Shown here one piece after another: positions 8,525-16,699 of a stretch of 64,000 nucleotides of DNA. The notes under the pieces are model-generated. The model worked only from the letters and a program-made list of their open reading frames with translations. It was not told where the DNA came from and ran no database searches. Position 1 is the first letter of the stretch. Every line of letters begins with the position of its first letter. Position numbers and translations under genes: made by a program. The stretch lies in assembly GCA_002148405.1 (NCBI GenBank), contig MUGG01000169.1, positions 24-64,023 on the forward strand, read 5' to 3'. This stretch comes from Alkalinema sp. CACIAM 70d (GTDB lineage: Bacteria > Cyanobacteriota > Cyanobacteriia > Leptolyngbyales > Leptolyngbyaceae).

Positions 8525-9175
8525 CTACTCGCCCTCAGCGGAATGCTGAGGGGTCACAATAGGCTTGTGCTTGCGCGACTCCAACCACAGGGGAATTGCA
8601 ATCACAGCCACCACGATCGCGAGAGCAATAAAGGCAAACTGGGATGCAAAACTGATGAGCTTTTCTAGAGGCACCAACTGTCCCGCAAAGAAGGAAAGAC
8701 TGACCATCACCGTTGCCCACGTCAGTGCTCCGGCGATATTGTAGGCCATGAACTTCCAAAAGGGCATTTCGGCAATACCCGCTAAAGGACTGGCAAAAAC
8801 CCGTAACAGAGCAATGAACCGCCCAAAAAAGACCGCTTTACCAGCACTGGCGCTAAATTGTTGACGCAGGTCTTCTAACTGAGACTCCTGAAAACGAAGA
8901 AGCTTACCAAGACTGAGCAGCAAAGGCCAGCCCCCCGCGCGGCCAATCCAATAGCCTGCTGTCCCCCCCAGGGCCGCTCCCCCTGCCGCATCCAGGAGCA
9001 CCCATTGGTATTTCAACTGCTCACTACCCGCCAAAAAACCACCGACGATCGTCACCGTTTCGCCAGGAATGGGTAACCCCAGATTTTCCAGCAAGATCCC
9101 CACAAAAACTGCCCAGTAGCCATACTTCTGGGCAATGTCTTCAATTAGCTCTGGCGAAATGAAGTCCAATGACAT
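8525..9175 (-). CDS. DedA family membrane protein
   Basis: DedA proteins are inner-membrane proteins related to lipid scramblases, linked to undecaprenyl-phosphate or phospholipid recycling and membrane energetics. The family signature ENLGLPIPGETVTIVGG is present near residue 30, and the second signature FFGRFIALLRVFASPLAG with conserved Arg residues lies in the middle, followed by the NIAGALTWA helix. About five hydrophobic segments are visible. The ATG at 9175 (MSLDFISPEL, 216 residues) is preferred over the upstream ATG at 9199. The specific substrate is not predictable. Confidence 0.9.
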   Translation of the reverse strand: MSLDFISPELIEDIAQKYGYWAVFVGILLENLGLPIPGETVTIVGGFLAGSEQLKYQWVLLDAAGGAALGGTAGYWIGRAGGWPLLLSLGKLLRFQESQLEDLRQQFSASAGKAVFFGRFIALLRVFASPLAGIAEMPFWKFMAYNIAGALTWATVMVSLSFFAGQLVPLEKLISFASQFAFIALAIVVAVIAIPLWLESRKHKPIVTPQHSAEGE

Positions 9176-9638
9176 TAGACGTCCTTTACAATCCTTCATG
9201 CACCCATCTATCTTGGCGTGCAGTTATCCAGACTGTCAATCAAGTCTTTATTGTTTCAAGAAAGTCTAGATACCAAACATAGGCCATCAAAATTTTCAAT
9301 TGAAGAAATTATTATCACTGTTCAAAGATTTCTTTAAGAAACTAGGCTTGCTTTCTGTCCTAAGGTCAAGATTTAATGAAACCCTGACAAAATAGACGGG
9401 TTTCTCTGATCGGGGTTTCTATATTGAAGCTATCTAAATTCCGCAGGATTACGGACTTTGTGGGGAAATAATTCTAGGCGTTTCACCGAGGAATCTTGCC
9501 GTATTCTCAACCCATACTGTGAAAATTGGTTGACGTGATGCCTGCTTGAGACAAGAACAATATCAGATCGCGATCGTTCAATCCATGAGTCTTATTCGAG
9601 AAAATCTTAGCCAAAAGAATTTAATCAAGGGGTGTGAT
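9176..9638. other. Divergent intergenic region
   Basis: This 463-nt AT-rich spacer separates the DedA gene (minus) from the STAS gene (plus). It should hold both promoters. A good ribosome binding site (AAGGGG) precedes the STAS ATG at 9639. I see no conserved RNA, repeat or additional gene. The in-frame extension upstream of 9639 lacks a matching start signal. Confidence 0.5.
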
Positions 9639-9977
9639 ATGACAGTTCAGATAGGAGCCAAAGGTCTAGTAGTTTTGCAACCCCAATTTCAGTTTGATGA
9701 ACAATGGTTAGCTGCTCAAATGAAGCAGGTTTCATGCCATCGATCGAACGGGCCTGAGCAAACCCAGGTTCAACAGCTCTGGGTGTTAGACCTCTCCGAA
9801 ATCGACTCATTAGACAGTGCTGGCTTAGTTGCCCTTGCCTCTGGTGTACGCATGGCCAACCACCATGGAGCCAGAATGGTGATTTGTGGCCTCAATCCGA
9901 CAATGCGGTTAATTTTGGAAATTTCGCGTTTAGACAACGTATTGCCGATCGTCGAAACCTATGAAGGGCTAGCGTAA
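9639..9977 (+). CDS. STAS domain protein (anti-anti-sigma factor type)
   Basis: The 112-residue product is a stand-alone STAS domain. It has the strand-loop-helix LWVLDLSEIDSLDSAGLVAL; Ser60 in DSAGL is at the position phosphorylated in SpoIIAA-type proteins. STAS proteins bind anti-sigma kinases or other partners and switch with Ser phosphorylation. No partner kinase or sigma factor is nearby. The ATG at 9639 is chosen because AAGGGG lies 8 nt upstream. The domain starts soon after (MTVQIGAKGLVVLQPQ). The last part (RLILEISRLDNVLPI) matches the family's C-terminal helix. Confidence 0.87.
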   Translation: MTVQIGAKGLVVLQPQFQFDEQWLAAQMKQVSCHRSNGPEQTQVQQLWVLDLSEIDSLDSAGLVALASGVRMANHHGARMVICGLNPTMRLILEISRLDNVLPIVETYEGLA

Positions 9978-10002
9978 CGTTGCTATAACCCTCAGCAACG
10001 TT
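9976..10002 (+). other. Hairpin after the STAS gene
   Basis: AACGTTGCT (9976-9984, overlapping the stop codon) pairs perfectly with AGCAACGTT (9994-10002). There is no strong T run afterward, so it is a weak terminator candidate or a 3' stabilising structure. Confidence 0.45.
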
Positions 10003-10062
10003 CCTATATCAGCAAAATTGGGCCTCCCAAGGCTGAGGTCTTTATCTTCATCAACGCATGAG

Positions 10063-10091
10063 AAAAACAGGACACCCTCTCTGCGTGTCCT
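10063..10091 (-). terminator. Terminator of the coiled-coil gene
   Basis: On the minus strand the stem AGGACAC...GTGTCCT (arms 10085-10091 and 10069-10075) is followed by G and five T. It lies about 120 nt downstream of the coiled-coil gene that ends at 10210. Confidence 0.7.
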
Positions 10092-10209
10092 ATTCATGTT
10101 TTGGAAGGAATGTAATTGAAGCAGCTATAGCTTCGAACGCAGCTAGAGCAAGCTAGACCATTATCTAGTTAACTTGTACTTTAACTAGTGCTGTTCAGCA
10201 TTTTCGCCG

Positions 10210-10776
10210 TTAAACATTTTCCAAGGAAGAAGCACCTGCTACCGGGAAATCGCTCTCCTCGTCAGTCCGGGAAAAGCTAGGCAAATCCAACTGTCCTGCT
10301 TTGCGGCTCCGCACCGCTAACCGATAGCTGACACTTTGCAACTCAGCATGGAGCTTGCGATTTTCCCGCTGAATTTGAGCCACTTTTTCCTTGACAGGAG
10401 CCATCCGTTCAGCAAACTTCTGACGGTAGAGATTGGGCAGTTCCTGAACCACCTGTTCCAGCATTTGCGATCGATCACTGAGTTCCTGAACCGACTGCTC
10501 CAGAGAGTTAATCCGAGTATCGCGCTCAGCAATTTGATCCTGGTAAAAACTCACCTGCTCTTCCATCCCCTGCAACTGCTCCCGCAGTGCCCGCATTTCG
10601 GCTAAATCCCGCTCAGTGGTCATTTGTTGAACCGGCTGGCGGCTATTCCCTTTGACAAGGCGAAACAGTTCCTGGGAGAGCTGCTGAACTAATTGGTCAC
10701 GGGTTTGCAGCTCTTCTTTGAGATGAACCACCTCAGCCTGAAGTTGCTGGAGAGTAAGGATTTCAGCTTGGGACAC
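10210..10776 (-). CDS. Coiled-coil protein of unknown function
   Basis: I do not recognise a named family. The 188-residue protein is almost entirely predicted coiled coil: residues 1-40 (MSQAEILTLQQLQAEVVHLK), 60-115 and 120-155 are Gln/Glu/Leu rich with heptad spacing. The last 30 residues are Ser-rich and acidic (SFSRTDEESDFPVAG), a likely disordered tail. There is no signal peptide or membrane helix, so it is probably cytoplasmic and structural or scaffolding. Its own terminator lies downstream and its 5' side faces rpsF at a distance of about 300 nt. Conserved hypothetical proteins of this kind occur in cyanobacteria, but I cannot assign a role. Confidence 0.7.
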   Translation of the reverse strand: MSQAEILTLQQLQAEVVHLKEELQTRDQLVQQLSQELFRLVKGNSRQPVQQMTTERDLAEMRALREQLQGMEEQVSFYQDQIAERDTRINSLEQSVQELSDRSQMLEQVVQELPNLYRQKFAERMAPVKEKVAQIQRENRKLHAELQSVSYRLAVRSRKAGQLDLPSFSRTDEESDFPVAGASSLENV

Positions 10777-11004
10777 GACTTCGTAGCTCCGTTAACTAAC
10801 GCGGACAATCCGGTGAACAAGAAATTGATCGAGAAAGGATGCTGGCTATTTTAATCAGCGATCGGCAAGATGACACACTGTTCTTAAAAACTTCTCAGCT
10901 AACTTAACCAAACTAACCAGCTACCGGTTTGAGAACCACTCAACCAAGACTCTTAGGATTTGTCAATCCAACGCTTGCTACATTCCCGATCGCCCGACAG
11001 ACCT
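10777..11004. other. Intergenic region between rpsF and the coiled-coil gene
   Basis: This stretch between the coiled-coil gene start and the rpsF terminator is non-coding. It should carry the promoter for the coiled-coil gene on the minus strand. I see no repeat or RNA gene. Confidence 0.4.
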
Positions 11005-11039
11005 AAAAAACCGAGGCAGCCTATAAACACGACCTCGGT
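11005..11039 (-). terminator. Terminator of rpsF
   Basis: On the minus strand ACCGAGG (11033-11039) pairs with CCTCGGT (through 11011), followed by TTTTTT (complement of 11005-11010). It starts 38 nt after the rpsF stop. The loop is about 16 nt. Confidence 0.8.
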
Positions 11040-11077
11040 ATTCACATAAAATCGTTAGCTTGTGATGGACTGCTAGC

Positions 11078-11395
11078 TTAAGCTTGTACTTCTTCAGCCT
11101 CAACGGTTTGCTTGACGGTGAGGTAGCGAATGACATCTTCGTTCAGACGCATTGCGCGCTCCATCGCGGCAATCGCTGCACCCGTCACCCGGTAGTTCAT
11201 CTGAATATAGATCCCTTCACGGTGACGATCGATTTCGTAAGCCAGACGACGCTTACCCCGATGTTGAGTCTCCAGGATTTCTGCACCGTTATCCTTGAGA
11301 ATGCCTTGATACTTTTCGATCGCTTGATCGACGGATTCATCCCCGAGGTCCGGGCGCAGAATGTACATTGTTTCGTAGATAAAGTTCTTAGCCAT
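11078..11395 (-). CDS. rpsF: 30S ribosomal protein S6
   Basis: S6 binds the central domain of 16S rRNA with S18. The 105-residue product starts MAKNFIYETMYILRPDLGDE and contains KRRLAYEIDRHREGIYIQMN, the conserved core, then RAMRLNEDVIRYLTVK. The start at 11395 is set by AAGGAG a few bases upstream and by family alignment; the reading frame runs open for another 96 codons upstream but that part is not S6-like. It appears to be monocistronic here, without rpsR or ssb next to it, as is common in cyanobacteria. Confidence 0.96.
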   Translation of the reverse strand: MAKNFIYETMYILRPDLGDESVDQAIEKYQGILKDNGAEILETQHRGKRRLAYEIDRHREGIYIQMNYRVTGAAIAAMERAMRLNEDVIRYLTVKQTVEAEEVQA

Positions 11396-11533
11396 GGGTT
11401 TCTCCTTTTGGACTAACTGGCTTTTTCCAGTACCAGGCGCTCGTCCAGTACTGAACGTGATCCAGTACTCCATGACGCTGACACCAAAAAAGCAAGGATC
11501 TACAATTTTATACCAGTTTGAGCACAAAGTCCT

Positions 11534-12343
11534 ATGGCACAGCGCTATGTCCGCATCCAAGCTCCTGATCAACGCATTTTTTATGGGTTGCTCCACCTCG
11601 ATCGCACCGTGCAGGTGCTCGATGCCCCTCCTTGGTTGCATGGACAGCCGATGGATCTGACCTTTCCGGAAACGGATTACCAATTACTAGCGCCCTGTGC
11701 TCCCTCAAAAATTGTGGCGGTGGGCAAAAATTACGCGAAACATGCCGCCGAAATGGGCGGTGTTCTGCCACCGGAACCCTTGTTGTTTTTGAAACCCACC
11801 ACCACAATCATTCCCCACTGCGGATCCATTCTGTATCCACCTCAGTCCGATCGAGTGGATTACGAAGGAGAATTAGCACTTGTAATGGGCGATCGGGCCG
11901 TGGATTGTTCTTCAGCCGAGGCCGAAACCAAAATTTGGGGCTACACGATCGCGAATGATGTCACTGCCCGCGACCTCCAACAAAAAGATGGCCAATGGAC
12001 TCGTGCCAAGGGGTTTGACACCTTCTGTCCGATCGGCCCTTGGATTGTTCGGGAAATTAGTCCAGAAGCTCAAGTAACAACTTTTTTGAATGAAACCAAA
12101 GTGCAAGCCGCCTCAGTCAGTGAGATGGTCTTCTCGCCAGCTACGTTGGTCTCCTATATCAGCCACATTATGACGTTGTTACCGGGAGATGTCATTCTCA
12201 CAGGCACCCCTGAGGGCATCGGCCCCATGCAAGTGGGCGATCGGGTGCGGGTGTCGATCGAGGGCATTGGATTTTTGGAAAATCCAGTTCACAAACGTTT
12301 GAACCCTGAGTCCTCGGACAGTCCCGACCCGACCTCGCCGTAA
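11534..12343 (+). CDS. Fumarylacetoacetate hydrolase family protein
   Basis: The 269-residue protein belongs to the FAH superfamily, metal-dependent enzymes that cleave C-C bonds in acylpyruvates or act as hydratases or decarboxylases. The motifs are VAVGKNYAKHAAEMG, then DYEGELALVMG with metal-binding Glu residues, NDVTARDLQ and KGFDTFCPIGPWI, and the C-terminal LLPGDVILTGTPEGIGPM. An N-terminal 60-residue segment is typical of bacterial acylpyruvase-type members. The precise substrate cannot be deduced. It starts 138 nt from divergent rpsF and converges on the Tic20-like gene. Confidence 0.9.
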   Translation: MAQRYVRIQAPDQRIFYGLLHLDRTVQVLDAPPWLHGQPMDLTFPETDYQLLAPCAPSKIVAVGKNYAKHAAEMGGVLPPEPLLFLKPTTTIIPHCGSILYPPQSDRVDYEGELALVMGDRAVDCSSAEAETKIWGYTIANDVTARDLQQKDGQWTRAKGFDTFCPIGPWIVREISPEAQVTTFLNETKVQAASVSEMVFSPATLVSYISHIMTLLPGDVILTGTPEGIGPMQVGDRVRVSIEGIGFLENPVHKRLNPESSDSPDPTSP

Positions 12344-12498
12344 CTTAACAACCTTGCTATCCTCAGTTATCACTCAATAATTTTTCTGCCTGCTTCCACC
12401 TGATTATCAGTAGCAGGCGCAAATTAGCAGCAAATCCACCATAACCAGCAAGCTGGCCAAAATTAGCAGAGCTACTAACGCACCGGGCATTGCATAGT

Positions 12499-12996
12499 TT
12501 AGTAACGCACTTGGTTAGAGACTGCTTCAGAGATGGCTGGAATCTCCGCATATCGACCTAGGGCTGTTTGAATAACGGAATAGCCCACAGCTACCAGCCC
12601 CCCTAGAAAAATCGTGTTGAATAGCGTCTCTGCCACGATCGTATTTCTGAAGATTGCCCCGAGGAAGTACTGCCAGACAATCCCAATTAGGCTGAGAACG
12701 ATACCGAACAGAATGGCCTGCATGACGTTGTAGCGCAGGAAATGGGAGAGTTCGGAGTTCCGCACCACTAACATATACAGGGCTAAAAAGACAGCAAAGG
12801 ACAGTAAGCCGCCAAAACCGTAGTAAATGCTGATGATTGGACTCAAGGGCACTACTAACAGGGCAAACACAGGGGCCAGTAATGAACCACCAGTAATGCC
12901 TTGATTGACTAAAACAAGGGTTTCCATCAAGGGCAAGATGTAGACCAAGCAAGAAAAAAAGCGATCGGATGGACTAACAGACCCACGGCCAGTCAT
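12499..12996 (-). CDS. Tic20-like membrane protein
   Basis: The protein has four hydrophobic segments and resembles the cyanobacterial relatives of the chloroplast import component Tic20. Matching features are DRFFSCLVYILPLMETLVL at the start and VVRNSELSHFLRYNVMQAIL, a strongly conserved loop and helix in this family. The C-terminus QTALGRYAEIPAISEAV also fits. The function in cyanobacteria is not settled. I use the ATG at 12996 (165 residues, MTGRGSVSPSDRFF); an upstream in-frame ATG at 13080 would add 28 residues of unfamiliar Cys-rich sequence. Confidence 0.82.
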   Translation of the reverse strand: MTGRGSVSPSDRFFSCLVYILPLMETLVLVNQGITGGSLLAPVFALLVVPLSPIISIYYGFGGLLSFAVFLALYMLVVRNSELSHFLRYNVMQAILFGIVLSLIGIVWQYFLGAIFRNTIVAETLFNTIFLGGLVAVGYSVIQTALGRYAEIPAISEAVSNQVRY

Positions 12997-13149
12997 GAGC
13001 AGATTCTCCAACGAGATACAACAGGCTATGCACCAGCATACTTTAGCAAACCTATCAGATTGATAAGAGTCAGCCTTCAATACCCGCTAGAAGGATCGAA
13101 CCAGCAGGTGATGAAGGGATGCCATCGGATGGCTCAAGATTAAGCCCCG

Positions 13150-13347
13150 TTATTCGACGTTTAAAATTTTGAAGCCCATCTGACATTCAAACTGACGGGG
13201 TTGCTGATCAACGGTTTTGGCGATCGCGTTTCCACATCGCAGTCTTCCCCCCTTCCAGCGGGGCTGGCCACTCTGATCGGCCATCAGACAGTTTTGGCAC
13301 ACTTGCTGAGGAGAAATCAGTTGATCACCGACTAGAACCACTAACAT
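13150..13347 (-). CDS. Small Cys4 protein, conserved in cyanobacteria
   Basis: This 65-residue protein has Cys17-x2-Cys20 (QVCQNCLMAD), Cys38 and Cys55 (FECQMGF), a spacing that could bind zinc or an iron-sulfur cluster. The ATG has an excellent ribosome binding site, GGAGG, about 9 nt upstream. I recall similar conserved hypothetical proteins across cyanobacteria, but no function is known to me. It stands alone between the Tic20-like gene and divergent glyA. Confidence 0.75.
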   Translation of the reverse strand: MLVVLVGDQLISPQQVCQNCLMADQSGQPRWKGGRLRCGNAIAKTVDQQPRQFECQMGFKILNVE

Positions 13348-13753
13348 TTCTGCTACCTCCAGTGATTCGCCTGTGTCTCTTGACTTTATTGTAGGCGAGG
13401 AATAGGGACGATCGTTTCAAACTTTATGGACAGTTTAAAGTCTTACTCATCTTGAGGTCGTAACCAATGAGACAGGCTACTCTCTTGCTTAAAATTCTTG
13501 ACTTAAAATCAAAAAATTTGGTTTCCTCTCAGGTTGCCCAATGCGTCAGACTTCTCAACGCAGTATGATTTGAAATCTGACTGAGCTAAAAATTCTGAGT
13601 TAAAAATTGGCTAATATCCCATTAGCTAAGCACTCCCAGTAGCTGGACTCACCCAGGCTCACCAGCCAAACCCAGCTTAAACCGCTAAACCAGGACATCA
13701 AAGCACGTCTCTGACGTTTTTCCATCTCACTACATTTGCATAGGACTGAAACT
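13348..13753. other. Intergenic region upstream of glyA
   Basis: This 406-nt AT-rich spacer divides the Cys4 gene (minus) and glyA (plus). It contains an interrupted palindrome ACTTTA...TAAAGT near 13422-13442. I could not recognise a glycine riboswitch or another known RNA, and no convincing small gene. Confidence 0.4.
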
Positions 13754-15049
13754 GTGACTACGAACTCTGATTTCCTTTCCACACAGGATCCAGCAGTAGC
13801 TGCACTGATCAACCAGGAACTGAAACGCCAGCGGGATCACTTGGAACTGATTGCTAGCGAAAATTTTACGTCTCCTGCGGTAATGGCGGCGCAAGGGTCA
13901 GTGCTGACTAATAAGTATGCTGAAGGTTTGCCCAGCAAGCGCTACTACGGTGGCTGCGAATTTGTCGATCAGATTGAACAAATTGCCATCGATCGCATCA
14001 AGGAACTGTTTGGTGCGGCCCATGCCAACGTGCAACCCCACTCTGGGGCACAGGCCAACTTTGCCGTTTTTCTGGCGCTGCTCAAACCGGGCGATACCAT
14101 CCTGGGCATGGATCTATCCCACGGCGGCCACCTAACCCACGGATCTCCGGTGAACGTCTCCGGTAAGTGGTTTAACGTCGTGCAATACGGCGTGAGTCAA
14201 GAAACCGAACAATTGGACTACGAGAAAATTCGGGAACTGGCGAAACAACACAAGCCCAAGTTGATCATCTGTGGCTATTCAGCCTACCCCCGCACGATCC
14301 ACTTCGACAAATTCCGAGAGATCGCCGATGAAGTGGGCGCTTACCTCATGGCAGATATTGCCCACATTGCCGGACTGGTTGCCACAGGTCACCATCCCAA
14401 TCCCCTGCCCTACTGTGATGTTGTCACCACCACCACCCACAAGACTCTGCGGGGGCCGCGCGGTGGCTTGATCATGACCCGCGATGCAGAATTGGGCAAA
14501 TTGTTCGATAAGGCGGTGTTCCCTGGAACCCAAGGCGGGCCTCTGGAGCATGTCATCGCTGCAAAAGCCGTTGCCTTTGGCGAAGCCCTCAAGCCTGAGT
14601 TCAAGACCTATTGCGCCCAAGTCATTGCCAATGCCCAAGCTTTGGCTGCGCAACTGCAAGCACGGGGCTTCAAGATCGTTTCTGGCGGCACGGATAACCA
14701 TCTATTGTTGGTGGATCTGAGATCGATCGGTATGACGGGTAAGATCGCCGATGCCTTGGTCAGCGAAGTCAACATTACCGCCAACAAAAATACCGTTCCC
14801 TTTGATCCAGAATCCCCCTTTGTCACCAGTGGTTTACGGCTGGGCACTGCGGCCATGACGAGCCGAGGCATGGGGACTGCTGAGTTCACGGAAATTGCCA
14901 ACATCATTGCCGATCGTTTGCTGAACCCGGAAGATGAAGCGATTGCCCAATCCTGCCGCGATCGTGTCGCAGCCCTCTGTGAGCGTTTTCCGCTGTACGC
15001 TCACCTAGGTGCCACTGAAGTGGGTGCCGCAGAACCAGCTCTTGTGTAG
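13754..15049 (+). CDS. glyA: Serine hydroxymethyltransferase
   Basis: GlyA interconverts serine and glycine with tetrahydrofolate and PLP, central to one-carbon metabolism and photorespiration. Diagnostic motifs are LIASENFTSPAVM, SGAQANFAVFLAL, the PLP-binding lysine in TTTTHKTLRGPRGG, and FPGTQGGPLEHVIAAKAVA. The GTG at 13754 (431 residues, starting with TTNSDFLSTQDPAVAALIN after the initiator) fits family length; an in-frame TTG lies six codons upstream. A hairpin lies about 30 nt beyond the stop. Neighbours are unrelated, so it is probably transcribed alone. Confidence 0.97.
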   Translation: MTTNSDFLSTQDPAVAALINQELKRQRDHLELIASENFTSPAVMAAQGSVLTNKYAEGLPSKRYYGGCEFVDQIEQIAIDRIKELFGAAHANVQPHSGAQANFAVFLALLKPGDTILGMDLSHGGHLTHGSPVNVSGKWFNVVQYGVSQETEQLDYEKIRELAKQHKPKLIICGYSAYPRTIHFDKFREIADEVGAYLMADIAHIAGLVATGHHPNPLPYCDVVTTTTHKTLRGPRGGLIMTRDAELGKLFDKAVFPGTQGGPLEHVIAAKAVAFGEALKPEFKTYCAQVIANAQALAAQLQARGFKIVSGGTDNHLLLVDLRSIGMTGKIADALVSEVNITANKNTVPFDPESPFVTSGLRLGTAAMTSRGMGTAEFTEIANIIADRLLNPEDEAIAQSCRDRVAALCERFPLYAHLGATEVGAAEPALV

Positions 15050-15081
15050 GGGACCTTGCAGGGATAATTAGGGATAATTGA

Positions 15082-15121
15082 CCACCGGGGGCAATCTTGT
15101 AAGAGTCCTTGCCTCCGGTGG
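15082..15121 (+). terminator. Hairpin downstream of glyA
   Basis: CCACCGGGGGCAA (15082-15094) pairs with TTGCCTCCGGTGG (15109-15121) over 13 positions with one G-T wobble. The loop is 14 nt. No T run follows, so it may be a 3'-end stabiliser or a weak terminator rather than a textbook one. Confidence 0.5.
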
Positions 15122-15566
15122 AGACCTTCAACCCGGTAGCAATTTCTGACCAGCCATCCTGTGTATGGGTGAGGCTGTCAGCAAGTTTGTGGGCGAGAAG
15201 CGTTCTTAAGAGAGAGGGACAGACAGCTTACTCAGTCAAACTGCTCAAACACGGATTGCAAGCGCCCATTGCAAACACTGATTGGGCATCTCTGCGAGCG
15301 TTACCATTGGCCAAAATGTTCTGAGTCAAGTTTTTCGCAAAAGATCGCTGCACTCTAGCGATTTTGCGTGTATGCTGAGGCACCTTAAGGGCGAATTCCT
15401 ATCAGTTAAGCTAATCTTCGCGAAAACTTGACGGAACTTCCGAAAAACCCTCGAAGAAAAAAGCAAAATTGATCGCTCTTAATAAATCTTTGCTGAGTAA
15501 CATCAGTATGTGGTAGGCTCACCCTGCTGGCAACGTCTGTCCAAAGAAATTTCACTGCACTTCCAG
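15122..15566 (+). other. Intergenic region upstream of the tagO/wecA-type gene
   Basis: This is 445 nt with no convincing gene. A reading frame from 15109 to 15324 lacks a ribosome binding site and recognisable motifs. The last 150 nt are AT-rich and probably contain the promoter. Confidence 0.4.
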
Positions 15567-16616
15567 ATGCTGTCTTTTCTCTATCCCCTGGCTGCTTTCC
15601 TCATTGCTGCTCTAACCGTTATTGTTACCACCCCGTTCATTAAAAAAACGGCGCTCCGATTGGGCCTCGTCGATCGCCCTGATCCCCGCAAAGTACACAA
15701 GCGTCCCATGGTTCGCTTAGGTGGCGTTGCAATGTTCGCGGGGTTTTCTCTCGCGCTCCTTGTCGTTTGGTGGACAGGTGGCTTTGGTCAATTGCCCCAA
15801 GTCAAAGAGTACGAAGCCTGGGGGGTTGCCTTAGGAGCTTTGGCTTATTTTGGAATTGGTCTACTCGACGATTTATTTAATCTGTCGCCCTTAAGCCGAT
15901 TGATTATGCAGGTCATTGTCGCGATCGCAGCTTGGTCGGCGGGAGTGCAGATTGACTTCATTACAATCCCCGGCTTGGGCCTCCTTCAACTTCCGGATCC
16001 AGTCAGTCTAGCCATTACGGTGCTTTGGCTAGTGGGTATGACCAATGCCATTAATTGGATTGATGGGCTAGATGGCTTGGCAGCAGGGGTTTCTGGCATT
16101 GCAGCCGTGGTCATGTTACTGACCTGTATTTTTATGAAACAGCCAGCTGCTGCGTTGATTGCAGCAGCATTAGCTGGATCCTCTCTCGGATTTTTACGGT
16201 ACAACTTCAACCCCGCACAGATTTTTATGGGAGATGGGGGATCCTATTTTATTGGATTCACCTTGGCTGGAATCGGCGCGATTGGGCTGGTTAAAGGTGT
16301 GACAACCGTTGCCGTCTTGTTGCCCTACCTGATTCTTGCCGTTCCCATTTTGGATATGTCTGCCGTCATCCTCGATCGGTTACGCAACGGCAAGTCTCCC
16401 TTCATTGCAGACAAGCGCCATCTCCACCATCGCTTACTCAATGCCGGACTCTCCCACCGCCGTACCGTCCTGTTCATCTATTCCTTAACCCTCTGGGTCG
16501 GTAGCCTTGCACTAGCCTTTTCAGGGGTTCCCAGTGGCTTCGCCTATGCAATTTCGGCAACCTTAATTCTTAGTTTTGCGGCTTGGCGAGTTTGGCGCAT
16601 TGCCAAGCAAGCCTAA
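15567..16616 (+). CDS. Undecaprenyl-phosphate GlcNAc-1-phosphate transferase (WecA/TagO type)
   Basis: This multi-pass membrane enzyme family transfers an amino-sugar 1-phosphate from a UDP donor to undecaprenyl phosphate, the first step of surface polysaccharide synthesis. Diagnostic motifs are DRPDPRKVHKRPMVRLGG near the start, LLDDLFNLSPLSRL with the Asp pair, NAINWIDGLDGLAAG, FMGDGGSYFIGF, and the WecA/TagO-type basic loop DKRHLHHRLLNAGLSHRR. The HxHHR loop separates it from MraY. The ATG at 15567 (349 residues, MLSFLYPLAAFLIAAL) begins at the first membrane helix. It is followed 83 nt later by cinA. Confidence 0.9.
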   Translation: MLSFLYPLAAFLIAALTVIVTTPFIKKTALRLGLVDRPDPRKVHKRPMVRLGGVAMFAGFSLALLVVWWTGGFGQLPQVKEYEAWGVALGALAYFGIGLLDDLFNLSPLSRLIMQVIVAIAAWSAGVQIDFITIPGLGLLQLPDPVSLAITVLWLVGMTNAINWIDGLDGLAAGVSGIAAVVMLLTCIFMKQPAAALIAAALAGSSLGFLRYNFNPAQIFMGDGGSYFIGFTLAGIGAIGLVKGVTTVAVLLPYLILAVPILDMSAVILDRLRNGKSPFIADKRHLHHRLLNAGLSHRRTVLFIYSLTLWVGSLALAFSGVPSGFAYAISATLILSFAAWRVWRIAKQA

Positions 16617-16640
16617 AAATCCAGCGTAGCAACCAGCAAC

Positions 16641-16671
16641 CAGACAGTTTAGAAGCAGCCTAAACTGTCTG
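16641..16671 (+). other. 12-bp perfect hairpin between two genes
   Basis: CAGACAGTTTAG (16641-16652) and CTAAACTGTCTG (16660-16671) are perfectly complementary around a 7-nt loop. It sits in the spacer before cinA. There is no T run. It may be a transcript processing or protein-binding site. A further CAGACAG follows at 16679-16685. Confidence 0.5.
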
Positions 16672-16699
16672 ACAGCCTCAGACAGCAGGTTAATCATCC

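Noticed and set aside
13348..13753. Possible glycine riboswitch before glyA
   Set aside because: I could not find the conserved core or paired aptamer structure by eye; a covariance search is needed to decide.
15109..15324. A 71-residue plus-strand frame downstream of glyA
   Set aside because: No ribosome binding site or conserved pattern; it starts inside the glyA hairpin.
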